DNA from: an uncultured bacterium
Lineage (GTDB): Bacteria; Acidobacteriota; Thermoanaerobaculia; Multivoradales; J023
Direction: 5' to 3'
DNA: 59,629 nt
Assembly (NCBI GenBank): GCA_937948815.1
Contig: CALFAM010000074.1
Span: 1 to 59,629 of the forward strand
Shown here: piece after piece, positions 35,986 to 45,020 of the stretch
Position numbering within the stretch: position 1 is the stretch's first letter
Layout: each line of letters opens with the position of its first letter
The notes under the pieces: generated by a model
Database searches by the model: none
Told to the model about the DNA's origin: nothing
What the model saw: the letters and a program-made list of their open reading frames with translations, nothing else
Translations under genes and position numbers: made by a program

Positions 35986-38900
35986 ATGGCGCTTCGAACG
36001 AGCGGCATCACGCATCAAGGAGGATTCGTCATCGAGGGAGAACGGCATCGCCGCAGATGCTCGGCCGCCGCCTGGCTTTCACCGCTACTGGCCGCTGGTA
36101 TCTTCGTTCTCACGCTCGTCCTCTGTGGCGTGGCGCCACTCGCCGCGCAGCGCGTCCAGACCAGCCTGCTGACCGAGACCGAGGGTCTGCCCAGCTCGAG
36201 AATCCTCTCGGTTCGCCAGGATGCAACAGGTCGCTTGTGGGTGCTGAGCCAGGCCGGCCTGACGGTCTATGACGGCCAGAGCTTCGAGACGCTGCGCCCG
36301 TCTGCCGGGTTCCCCTTGCGCGACGTCACGGGAATAGCGCTCGGACCGGACCGGGAAGCCTGGGCACTCGGCGACGGCCCACAGCCAACGGTGGTGCACT
36401 GGGACGGCCGCCAGTGGCGCAACCTTCCCACATCGCCCGATCTCGGCCCCAGCTCTTGGCCGATGCTCGAAGTCTTGCCTGGCTCCGATGCCGTGCGGCT
36501 GGTGATCGCCACCCCACAGGGCGCCTACACGCGCTGGGATGGCAGCACGTGGAACGATCTCGATGGCGCACCGGCCGAGCCGGCGACCGGACTTCTCGCC
36601 CGCCCCCGGGAAATCATGATCGCGACGGCCAGGGGCCTCTACCGGCTGGATGAGACCGGCACGATGGAGCCAGCGAGCGCGCGGATCGACATCGCCGAAG
36701 CCAACATCCGAGCGATCGCCGAAGCGCGCAGCGGCGGTGTTTGGCTGCTGACCCCGACATGGCTCGGGCGTCTCGACGGCGACACCTTGCACAAAGTGCT
36801 CGAGGCAGACCAACTGCCGCTGTTCGACGCGTCGGCCCGCGTCTCGATGGTCGAGGACAGCAGTGGCGGTCTGTTCCTGGGCACGCTGTTCCGCGCGTAC
36901 TACCTGGAGCTGGCGAACCGCACGTTGCGACCGTTCGGCGTTGCCGAAGGGCTAGCAACCGAAGGAATACTCAGCCTCATGCGGGACCGCGAGGGCAGCG
37001 TCTGGATCGCCAGCAGCCGAGGCTTGAACCGTGTCGCCAGCCAGAGATTTCTCAGCTATGGGCGCACGCAGGGGCTGCTGCAACACGAAGTGACGGCCAT
37101 CCTGGAGCTTGGACCGAATCACATCGTGCTCGGGCACAACACCGGCCTCACGCACCTGGAGGAAGGTCTCACGCGCCAAGTGCCGCTGGCGGCAGGCAAG
37201 CCACAGGAAAACCCGATCGTTCGCATCCTCGACTTGGCGAGCGACGACGGCAAGCGAATCTGGACCGCCGCGCTCGGGCTCGGGCTGATGCGCATCGATC
37301 CCGACGGGACAGTCCGAAGCTTCTCTCGAGAAATCGGCATCGAAGACGCCGTCTCGGTCGAGGTCGACCCGCAAGGCCGGCTGTGGGTCGCGGCCCCCCG
37401 GAAGCTTCTGATCCACCACAACGGACGTTTCGAGCCGTTTCCGCTGCCGCGCGACATGCCTGGCAGCATTCGCTGGCTGACGTTTCTCGACCAGAGCGTA
37501 TTCCTCTCGACGGATCGCGGCCTCCTGCGTCGCGAGATCGACGCCGGTGATTGGCAGCGGATTGGCCACTCCGACCCGGCAGCAGAGAACACCTATCGGC
37601 TCGTGAAGGATCGCCAAGGCCGCATCTGGATCGGCACGGGCGGGGGGCTCTTCCGCCTGCACCAGGATCAGCTCATTCGTGCCACGGGTCCGCTGCGGAT
37701 CGATCGTCCGATCTATCTCGCGCTCGAGGATTTGAGCGGCAACCTGTGGTTCGGCACCGACAACGGCGTATTCGTCTGGGACGGCTTCACAATGCGCCAT
37801 CTGAGCGTGCAGCATGGACTGGCCGGCCGCGAAATCAACCGCGGCGCCGGGCTCGTCGACCATCGCGGCAGGCTGTGGATCGGCACCGAGCTGGGAGCGT
37901 CGATGTACCAGGCGCGGCACGATTCGCGCCAGGTGGCGGCACCGGTGGTCGAGCTCGCCCGGGTCGACACGGCGGCAGGCCGCTTCGATCTCGATCGCGA
38001 AATCAACTTCGACTTCACGGACCGCAACCTGACCTTCTTTTTCCGCGCCATCACGTTGGCGCCCGAGCTCGGGGTCGAGTTCCGGTGTCGCCTCCTCGGC
38101 TTCGATCTCGCGTGGCTCGAGCCTTGCTCGGCACAGGCTGGGATGCGCTATACCAACCTGCCACCTGGGAACCATCGATTCCAGGTTCAAGCGCGGCACA
38201 CCAAAGGTCCCTGGGGACGAATCTCGACCTCCGCGCCCATTGTCATCGAGCCGCCGCTGTGGCGCAGCGGCCTCTTCCAGGCGGCCTTGGGCCTCGCCTT
38301 GGTGCTGTCATCCCTGACGATCTGGCGCGCATTCGAGCGCAAGCGTCATGCAGCCGATCACGACCCGCTCACCAACTTCCCCAACCGAAGCTGGTTTTTC
38401 CGCCGGCTGAGCCGAGCCATCGATCGCCAACGGCGAGATGACGCCCCCAGCTACGCCGTCCTATTCCTCGACCTGGATGGTTTCAAGCACGTCAATGACA
38501 GCTTGGGGCACTTGGTGGGTGACCAGTTCCTGATCGCGATTGCCGAGCGCCTGCGTCGCCAGCTGGCGCCCAACGAGCACGTTGCGCGCATTGGCGGAGA
38601 CGAGTTCGCAATCTTGGTCGAGCCTCCTCGCAAGATGCCGCCACTCGAACCCATGGTCGGCCGCATCCGAGAGCTCTTCCGCCAGCCATTCGAGGTTGCT
38701 GGACGGGTTCTGTACTCGGAGGCCAGCATCGGCGTGGTCCTCGGTGCCCCGGCCTATGTGCGCCCAGATCAGGTCCTGCGCGACGCCGACTCGGCAATGT
38801 ACCGCGCCAAGGCCCGCGGTCGCGGCTGCTACGAAGTCTTCGACCCTGGCATGCTGTCCCTGGCGGCCGAGCGGCTGGACCTCGAGACGGATTTGCGGCG

Positions 38901-39657
38901 CGCCGTCGAGAGTGGCCAGCTCTCGCTCGAGTACCAACCGATCGTCAAGCTCGACGGTACCGTGATGTGCCTGGAGGCCCTTCTGCGCTGGGACCATCCG
39001 CGCCGGGGGCGGCTGCTTCCCGATGCCTTCATCGCCGTCGCCGAGGAGACCGGGTTGATCGTGCCGATCGGCACCTGGGTGATCCAAGAGGTCTGCCGCC
39101 AGATCGCGCATTGGCGTCGCGAGTTGGGCGGCCGCGAGGGCTTGCAGGTGCACATCAACGTCGCCGCCGCGCAGCTGCTTCACGGCAGCCTGCTCGACAG
39201 TTTGACAGTGGCGCTGGCCCGCAACGAGATCCCACCTTCGACCATCGCCGTCGAGCTCACCGAAAGCACCATCGTCGACGACTTCGACACAGCTGCAGAG
39301 GTGCTTCGCAACTTGCGCGAGCTTGGTGTTCGGGTTTTCCTGGACGATTTTGGCCAGGGCCAGACATCGCTGCGTTATCTGCGCCGACTGCCCCTAGACG
39401 GCCTCAAGCTCGACCGCGCGTTCGTCGCCGGTCTCGGTGTCGACCCCAAGGAGCTCGCAATCGCCCGCATGGTGGCGGATCTCGGCCAACAACTCGGCCT
39501 ACAGGTGATCGCCGAAGGTGTCGAGACCGCGGAGCAGGTCGAGCTCTTGGCTGGGTTGCCTTGCCACGCGGCTCAAGGGTTCTACTACCACCGGCCCATG
39601 GATCCAGAACGAGCCGCGAAGCTGATCGATTCGGAGATTGCGGCCCGCCTGACGTGA
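35986..39657 (+). CDS. Membrane beta-propeller sensor with GGDEF and EAL domains
   Basis: This 1223-residue protein is a predicted transmembrane c-di-GMP enzyme. A signal-anchor helix lies near residues 30-50. Two-component-regulator propeller repeats (LWVLSQAGL-, IWIGTGGGL- and LWIGTELGA-type strands) fill about 55-645. A Y_Y_Y domain (about 660-755) and a second membrane helix near 765 precede the GGDEF domain (GGDEF at 870) and the EAL domain (EAL at 997). Both cores look intact (ELTES, DDFGQG, KLDRAF and EGVET are present), but the I-site RxxD is missing before GGDEF. A periplasmic ligand would thus set synthesis or breakdown of c-di-GMP. The 35986 ATG has a poor ribosome binding site; an AAGGAGG within the coding region at about 36019 has no ATG or GTG behind it. 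Confidence 0.93.
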   Translation: MALRTSGITHQGGFVIEGERHRRRCSAAAWLSPLLAAGIFVLTLVLCGVAPLAAQRVQTSLLTETEGLPSSRILSVRQDATGRLWVLSQAGLTVYDGQSFETLRPSAGFPLRDVTGIALGPDREAWALGDGPQPTVVHWDGRQWRNLPTSPDLGPSSWPMLEVLPGSDAVRLVIATPQGAYTRWDGSTWNDLDGAPAEPATGLLARPREIMIATARGLYRLDETGTMEPASARIDIAEANIRAIAEARSGGVWLLTPTWLGRLDGDTLHKVLEADQLPLFDASARVSMVEDSSGGLFLGTLFRAYYLELANRTLRPFGVAEGLATEGILSLMRDREGSVWIASSRGLNRVASQRFLSYGRTQGLLQHEVTAILELGPNHIVLGHNTGLTHLEEGLTRQVPLAAGKPQENPIVRILDLASDDGKRIWTAALGLGLMRIDPDGTVRSFSREIGIEDAVSVEVDPQGRLWVAAPRKLLIHHNGRFEPFPLPRDMPGSIRWLTFLDQSVFLSTDRGLLRREIDAGDWQRIGHSDPAAENTYRLVKDRQGRIWIGTGGGLFRLHQDQLIRATGPLRIDRPIYLALEDLSGNLWFGTDNGVFVWDGFTMRHLSVQHGLAGREINRGAGLVDHRGRLWIGTELGASMYQARHDSRQVAAPVVELARVDTAAGRFDLDREINFDFTDRNLTFFFRAITLAPELGVEFRCRLLGFDLAWLEPCSAQAGMRYTNLPPGNHRFQVQARHTKGPWGRISTSAPIVIEPPLWRSGLFQAALGLALVLSSLTIWRAFERKRHAADHDPLTNFPNRSWFFRRLSRAIDRQRRDDAPSYAVLFLDLDGFKHVNDSLGHLVGDQFLIAIAERLRRQLAPNEHVARIGGDEFAILVEPPRKMPPLEPMVGRIRELFRQPFEVAGRVLYSEASIGVVLGAPAYVRPDQVLRDADSAMYRAKARGRGCYEVFDPGMLSLAAERLDLETDLRRAVESGQLSLEYQPIVKLDGTVMCLEALLRWDHPRRGRLLPDAFIAVAEETGLIVPIGTWVIQEVCRQIAHWRRELGGREGLQVHINVAAAQLLHGSLLDSLTVALARNEIPPSTIAVELTESTIVDDFDTAAEVLRNLRELGVRVFLDDFGQGQTSLRYLRRLPLDGLKLDRAFVAGLGVDPKELAIARMVADLGQQLGLQVIAEGVETAEQVELLAGLPCHAAQGFYYHRPMDPERAAKLIDSEIAARLT

Positions 39658-39697
39658 GTCGAGCTTTGGTGAGTCGGGGCCTGCAGCGTGGGGCTGG

Positions 39698-41248
39698 CTA
39701 GCCTTCCGGCTCGACGACCTCGATGCTCAGATTTCCGAACATCGGAACGATCGACGCGAGATCGACCAATGCTGCTTGATCATCCGCGAGTGCGGACGTC
39801 GCGAAAGCGATGTGGGCCGCGTCGAACGGACGCTCGAGCGTCGCATCGAGGTCCACCCACTGGTGGTCCACATAGGCTTGGGTCCACATGTGGTAGGCGA
39901 AGAGGTCCTCGGCACCGACAAAGCGGTCGACGTAGATCAGGCCTGTCACCACGCGTGAGGCGATTCCCTCCGCCCGCAGCAGGGCGGCGAGCAGCACGCT
40001 GTGCTCCGTACAATCTCCGGATCGGCTCTCCGCAACCTCGACCGCGGTGGCCAGCAAGGCATCGAGATTCTTCTCGTCGAGGTGGCCGTGGACAAAGCGT
40101 CGGAGGGCCTCGGCGCGTGCGGCCTTACCGCCCGTCGCAGGCACAGCCTGGAGGAGATCGCGCACCGCTGGCGACTGATGGTCGAGGTAGACGGACGTTT
40201 CGAGATACGGCGCCAGCGCCTGCCCATCGAGGGTCTCGCCACCGTTCTCGGCATTACGTGCCTCGGTGGAACCGGGTGCGCGATCGAGGTCGACCGCCAC
40301 GACCGTGGTGTCCGCAGTCCTCGTCACCTGCTGTCTGCCGAGCGTTGGCAGATCGGGTGCCGTTCCGTCCGTCGAGCGTACGCGATAGACAGCCCGCCGG
40401 AGTGTCCTGGGGCTGGGGAGCGGGCGATCCGGATAGATGAACGAGCTCGCCATCAGCTCCGGTACACCGTCACGCGACTGCGCAAAGGCGCGCGTTGCCA
40501 TGACCAAGGACATGGTCGTACCCATGAAAGGCGTGCTGCTGGCGATCATCGTCCCGTCGCTGTCGAGATCGACCGTCGCCACCAAGCCGGGCGTCGCGCT
40601 CGTTCGCTGTTGCCAGCGGCTGGTCTCGTAGGTGCCGGCCGGCACAGTCATCGGACGGATGGCATCATCCACACGTTCCCAGGTCGTCTCGACAATCTGC
40701 AAGCCGAGCAACGGATCGACCGATCGCGAGGTAAACACCTCGGCACCGTCCTCGAGCGCCGCGCGGAGCAGCGCTTGGGCGGCGCCGGGCGGTACCCATT
40801 CGCCCTCGAGCAGCGGCCGCTCCTGCGCGCTGTCGCGATCACCTTGCCGCGTGTGAACGCGAATGTGGTCGTCGGCAAAGATGTACGTGGTTTCGATCGG
40901 TTTCGGGCCCATGACCTGGCGCGACCACGCCTCGATCGGCTCCCCGTCGAGCGTCTCGACGAACCGACCGGACATTTCCATGCGCACTTCGGTGCCGCCA
41001 CGGGCGACGGTGAGCTCCATGCCGGTCTCCGTGATCCGACGCTCGCCCTCTACCGTCTCGACTACCTTCATCCAGCCCGCAGCCTCACCACCGAGGGCGA
41101 TCTGGTACCACAAGGGCCCTGGGCTTGCCGGCCCCTTCGGCTCTTCACTTGCCGCCCCGATCGGGATGGTCGTCGCGAGCAACAGGCCAACTCCGACCGC
41201 ACGGGCACGCCGTCCTCGGAGCACGGACGCCGCAAGTCGATCGATCAT
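39698..41248 (-). CDS. Exported transglutaminase-like protein
   Basis: This 516-residue protein has an N-terminal signal (GRRARAVGVGLLLATT region), an N-terminal domain of about 320 residues of unknown type and a C-terminal transglutaminase-like domain. The cysteine lies in SGDCTEHSVLLAAL near residue 425, the histidine in AYHMWTQAYV near 464 and the aspartate in WVDLDAT near 475, a complete catalytic triad. GAGGG stands seven bases upstream of ATG 41248. Bacterial proteins of this shape are proteases or peptide-linking enzymes of the periplasm. It is on the same strand as the TonB receptor, with a 159-base gap holding two hairpins. Confidence 0.9.
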   Translation of the reverse strand: MIDRLAASVLRGRRARAVGVGLLLATTIPIGAASEEPKGPASPGPLWYQIALGGEAAGWMKVVETVEGERRITETGMELTVARGGTEVRMEMSGRFVETLDGEPIEAWSRQVMGPKPIETTYIFADDHIRVHTRQGDRDSAQERPLLEGEWVPPGAAQALLRAALEDGAEVFTSRSVDPLLGLQIVETTWERVDDAIRPMTVPAGTYETSRWQQRTSATPGLVATVDLDSDGTMIASSTPFMGTTMSLVMATRAFAQSRDGVPELMASSFIYPDRPLPSPRTLRRAVYRVRSTDGTAPDLPTLGRQQVTRTADTTVVAVDLDRAPGSTEARNAENGGETLDGQALAPYLETSVYLDHQSPAVRDLLQAVPATGGKAARAEALRRFVHGHLDEKNLDALLATAVEVAESRSGDCTEHSVLLAALLRAEGIASRVVTGLIYVDRFVGAEDLFAYHMWTQAYVDHQWVDLDATLERPFDAAHIAFATSALADDQAALVDLASIVPMFGNLSIEVVEPEG

Positions 41249-41303
41249 GGCGAAACCCTCATCAGTGGATCACGTAATAAAAGACGAGCTTCTTCCTCTT
41301 TCA

Positions 41304-41350
41304 ATCGCCCTCGGAAGGCCTGGCCGTCCGGGGGCGATGCCCTTTTGGGC
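41304..41350 (-). promoter_or_regulatory. Two tandem intercistronic stem-loops
   Basis: ATCGCCC (41304-41310) and CGGA (41312-41315) pair with TCCG (41327-41330) and GGGCGAT (41332-41338), with a single internal mismatch. Directly beside it, GCCC-TTTT-GGGC (41339-41350) forms a smaller hairpin. They lie between the receptor and transglutaminase genes and could terminate, process or stabilise mRNA. No clear U-tract follows on the minus strand. Confidence 0.4.
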
Positions 41351-41407
41351 GACATCTCATCCACTGTGTGGCCCGACGACTCCGCACGCCTCTGGCCCGT
41401 GCGGTGA

Positions 41408-43522
41408 TCAGCTCGCCGGCTTCCAGGACAGCGAGACGCCGATCGAGCGACCGGGCGACACAATGGCGAGGTCATCGGCAGAGTTGAAGTAGACCTCGTC
41501 GAAGAGGTTGCGGGCGCGCAGCACCAAGCGCAGCCCTTCCTGAAGCTCGTAGCCGAGCGACGCGCCGACGACCACCGCGTCGTCGATCGCCAGCTCGCCA
41601 TCGCCAGGATCGTTCTTTTCGGCGCGGTACTCGACCTTGCCATCGGCCGACCAGCGCCCTTCGGTGAAACGCAGCCCGAACTCGAGCCGCGCCGGCGGAA
41701 TGTCGGCCAGCGGAAGGCCGTCATCCGACTCACCGTCGATGACATGGCCACCGAGCGAGACTTGCCAGCGATCGCTCGGCTGGTAGAGCGCCTCCATCTC
41801 GATGCCGTCGATGGTCCCAGCGGTAAGGTTGACGAAGGTGCGCACGTTGTCGTCGATGCGAATACGCTCGATGTAGTCGTCGATTTCCTGGCGGAAGAAG
41901 CCGCCCTCAACGAAGATTCGATCGCCGAACCAGCGGATGCCGGCATCGAAGCTGAGCGAACGCTCGGGCTCGAGATCAGGATTGCCAATCTGGCCACCAC
42001 GGGGCGTGCTGCCGGAGAAGAAGCGCTCCGAGAGGGTCGGGAAGCGGAGCCCGGAGCCCAGGTTGGCGACCAGCTCGAAACCACCGCCCAGGGGCTGAAC
42101 CAGCCCAACGAAGCCGGTCAAGGCACTGTCGTCCCGACTGTCGAACCCGGCGTTGTCCTGACGCTGGAAGGTCAGGCGCGCGCCCACTTGGAGTGCCGTG
42201 CTGCCCCAGCGCCAGCGCGCCGAGCTGAACAGGCCCAGCTCGTCCTCCTCGGCATTGTCGAGGGCTTCGACGACCGAGACCGAGCTGTCTTCGAAGGTCT
42301 CCAAGCGCTCGATGCTGCCAACACCCCGACGCCCGAAGTACTCGGCACCGCTGACGCCAGAAACGGCGCCGCGTTGCCAGCTCCGCTGCACGCTGCTGCC
42401 GAGGTCGAAGGCTTCAGTCTCGAGCAGGCTCAGGCTCTCGCCCACGCGGAGCGTATTGGTCTCCAGATCCTGTGGATGGAGCCAGGCCTGAAAACTCCAT
42501 CCGGCTTCACCGGTCATGCCGATGCGTGCCAGAAAGTGGTTCTCTTCCGGGTAAAACACCGGCCGACGGTCGGGAAACTCGCTGTTGGGTTTGCCGATGT
42601 CGCTCCCGCGGGCAGGAATGAGGGTCAACTCCCACTGCCGCGGACCTTGCTCGAAGCGTGCCGAGACCGTCGCGGACCACTGCGTGAACTGGAAGAACTG
42701 CTCCTCGCCGGACGCGGTCTCGTCATTGGACGAATCGCGGCGCGCGAAGCCGACGGACCAACGGTCGTCGCCCCAGCCAAAGAGCTGCACGTTCTCGTCG
42801 CCGTGGGAGTCGTAGCCCAGCTCGACGGTCGGCCCATCGAATCGTCTCGGAAAGACCTGCACGACTCCGCCGAGGGCACCAGATCCGTAGAACGTCGACG
42901 ATGGGCCACGCACCACTTCCACCGAGCCCATGAGGCGTGGGTCGACGAAAGAGGTCGCCACGCCCGCGCGCCGCTCACTGGTGATCCGCATGCCGGAGAT
43001 CAACGTCATCACCCTTTGCCGGGAGATGCCGCGAATCGAATAGACCTGGAAATGGCCGCCTTGACCATTCTCGGAAACGCCCGGGACGCTTTCGATCAGC
43101 TCGGTCAGGGTTGCCGGCGCGGCGGTCTGATCTTCGACCTCGATCAAGGTCGAGGCGACACTCTCCGGCGCGAATGCATTGCGATTCGCGCGTGAAGCCG
43201 TCACCACGACCTGCTCGGAGAAGGTGTTCTTGCTCTCGAGAACGATCACCAGCTCCTGCTGATCACCAGCAGGTTCCGCCACGGCCTCGTGAAAGCGCGG
43301 ATGCGTGACCACGAGCGTGCAGGGCTGAGGGCAGTCCGCGAGCGTGAACGTCCCGCGGGCATCCGTAAAGGTCGACTGATCGGTTCCGGCAACCGTCACC
43401 CGAGCCTGCTCGATCGGGGTCTCGCCGGATGTTTCGACCAACCCTTCGACGGGTCCAGCGAGAGCCGCAGAGTGAATGCAGAGAGCACCGAGAAGCACTG
43501 TCGTGACGAGTCCGTAGCGCAT
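41408..43522 (-). CDS. TonB-dependent outer-membrane receptor
   Basis: This 704-residue protein has a 22-residue signal peptide, a carboxypeptidase-regulatory-like Ig domain (about 24-95), a plug with the VVVTASR and PGVSENGQGGHFQVYSIRGI blocks (about 100-235) and a 22-strand beta-barrel ending in a LSWKPAS terminus rather than the usual aromatic residue. A VVRGPSSTFYGSGALGGVV stretch marks the plug-barrel joint, and ARNLFDEVY is the usual late strand motif. It would import a scarce substrate (siderophore, cobalamin, glycan or metal) using TonB. No ABC importer, TonB or ExbBD gene is nearby. A transglutaminase-like gene follows on the same strand. The substrate cannot be inferred. Confidence 0.93.
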   Translation of the reverse strand: MRYGLVTTVLLGALCIHSAALAGPVEGLVETSGETPIEQARVTVAGTDQSTFTDARGTFTLADCPQPCTLVVTHPRFHEAVAEPAGDQQELVIVLESKNTFSEQVVVTASRANRNAFAPESVASTLIEVEDQTAAPATLTELIESVPGVSENGQGGHFQVYSIRGISRQRVMTLISGMRITSERRAGVATSFVDPRLMGSVEVVRGPSSTFYGSGALGGVVQVFPRRFDGPTVELGYDSHGDENVQLFGWGDDRWSVGFARRDSSNDETASGEEQFFQFTQWSATVSARFEQGPRQWELTLIPARGSDIGKPNSEFPDRRPVFYPEENHFLARIGMTGEAGWSFQAWLHPQDLETNTLRVGESLSLLETEAFDLGSSVQRSWQRGAVSGVSGAEYFGRRGVGSIERLETFEDSSVSVVEALDNAEEDELGLFSSARWRWGSTALQVGARLTFQRQDNAGFDSRDDSALTGFVGLVQPLGGGFELVANLGSGLRFPTLSERFFSGSTPRGGQIGNPDLEPERSLSFDAGIRWFGDRIFVEGGFFRQEIDDYIERIRIDDNVRTFVNLTAGTIDGIEMEALYQPSDRWQVSLGGHVIDGESDDGLPLADIPPARLEFGLRFTEGRWSADGKVEYRAEKNDPGDGELAIDDAVVVGASLGYELQEGLRLVLRARNLFDEVYFNSADDLAIVSPGRSIGVSLSWKPAS

Positions 43523-43793
43523 GATGTGACCGCAAGTAGGTTTCGATGTGGCGCGTGAAGTCGAGCCGGATGGTGAGGCTCGATCGAGGATCTTCGCTGG
43601 ACGGGACGCGCGCTACGAGATTCTGGTGACGGGACGAGCGCTCGCCGGGACGAATGCACCGGCTCACGCGGCGCGCTGATCGGTCCAGCATACCGTACCC
43701 GGAAGATCCAGTTCACTTCGAAATGTTCTCCGAAAGATCACTTTGCAACCCTACAGGCTACGCGTGGATTCATGTCCTGGGAGGACCACGACA

Positions 43794-45020
43794 ATGGGCA
43801 GAAGCGTGCCCCTGATGCTCGCCATAGCGGCGCTCTTGGTTTTGTTCATCTGGTGCGCGCTCGACCATGCACCTGAAATCGAAGCGCGCCTCGCGAAGCG
43901 CGCCGAACACGCTCTCAGTACGCCCTCGTTGCCCGATCTCGCAACGGCGGAAGATGAGCGCCGCATCCGCGTCGAGATGGACGGCCGGGTCGCAACGCTG
44001 ACCGGGTCGCTCACAAACGAAGCGGAACGCGACGAGGTCCTGCGGCGGGTGGCCGCGGTGGCCGGGATTCAACGGGTACGCGACGAGCTCCGAATCGCCA
44101 GAACGTCAGGCGACAGCAGGCCTGCCGACGTGGTGACGTCGAGCGATTCGGCCGAAGATCCAGACACCCGACCGTCGTTGCAAGCGGAGGAACCGGCCGA
44201 GCCGCCGGCTCCTGAAGAAGCGGCGTCGACCGACACCGCACTTTCGCTCTTGCTTGCCGACGACGGCCTCACCTTGCGCGGCACCCTACCCAGCGAGGCA
44301 CACCGGCGCGACGTCGTTGCACGCGCAAGCGCCATGGTCGGCGCATCGCGCCTGCGCGACGAGCTCGTCGTCGCCGAGCCTGCGCCCGGAGCGGACGACA
44401 CGCCTGGGGCCGCAATCGCTACGTCGGATCGAGCCGAGACATTCAGCCAAACGGTCTCTGGCCTGCTCGAAGCACTCGAGGCCGGCCCTGCCGACAGCCG
44501 GCTGGACTGGCGCGGGGATACGGTCACGGTCTACGGCTCCGTCCCCAGCCGGGCAGCGGCTGATCGGTTTCTCCAGGTGGCAGGCCGCAAGGCGGCTCCG
44601 ATCGAGGTCCTCGACCGGCTGACGGTCGTCCCGCCAGCGCCGGCCGAGCAGGTTCAGGCGCGGGTCGAAGCCGTGCTACGAACCGGCAGCATCCGTTTCC
44701 GAACGGGCAGCGCGAGGCTCTCGCCGGAGGGCGAGCAGGTGCTCGCGGCGATCGCCCGCGAGTTGCAGGCCTCACCAGCCTTGGAGATCAGCATCGAAGG
44801 GCACACGGACTCCACCGGCGATGCCGCGAGCAACCTCTCGCTCAGCAGGCGCCGAGCCCAAGCTGTACGGGCCTTCCTCGTTGGCAGGAATGTCGAGGAG
44901 GCACGCATGCAAACCGAGGGATTCGGCGAGTCACGCCCAATCGCGGACAACACCAGCAGCGCAGGACGCCAGGCCAATCGGCGCATCGAATTTCGTGTCT
45001 CTGAAGGAGGAGGAAACTGA
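43794..45020 (+). CDS. OmpA-family protein with N-terminal BON repeats
   Basis: This 408-residue protein starts at ATG 43794 behind GGGAGGA. One N-terminal membrane helix (residues 5-25, VPLMLAIAALLVLFIW) anchors it. BON-like domains follow near residues 55-100, 155-205 and 240-280, and a C-terminal OmpA peptidoglycan-binding domain (about 300-405) has ISIEGHTDSTGDA and the RRAQAVRAFL helix. The protein would tether membrane to the cell wall. It overlaps the next gene by one base (TGATG), and GGAGGAGG lies inside its end, so translation is coupled. No peptidase motif is seen. Confidence 0.9.
   Translation: MGRSVPLMLAIAALLVLFIWCALDHAPEIEARLAKRAEHALSTPSLPDLATAEDERRIRVEMDGRVATLTGSLTNEAERDEVLRRVAAVAGIQRVRDELRIARTSGDSRPADVVTSSDSAEDPDTRPSLQAEEPAEPPAPEEAASTDTALSLLLADDGLTLRGTLPSEAHRRDVVARASAMVGASRLRDELVVAEPAPGADDTPGAAIATSDRAETFSQTVSGLLEALEAGPADSRLDWRGDTVTVYGSVPSRAAADRFLQVAGRKAAPIEVLDRLTVVPPAPAEQVQARVEAVLRTGSIRFRTGSARLSPEGEQVLAAIARELQASPALEISIEGHTDSTGDAASNLSLSRRRAQAVRAFLVGRNVEEARMQTEGFGESRPIADNTSSAGRQANRRIEFRVSEGGGN

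Noticed and set aside
36000..36040. AAGGAGG inside the GGDEF-EAL gene as an alternative start region
   Set aside because: No ATG, GTG or TTG follows in frame at a suitable distance, so it was not used as the start.
41744..43195. 483-codon plus-strand frame opposite the TonB receptor
   Set aside because: It is antisense in a high-GC gene, with no protein-like features.
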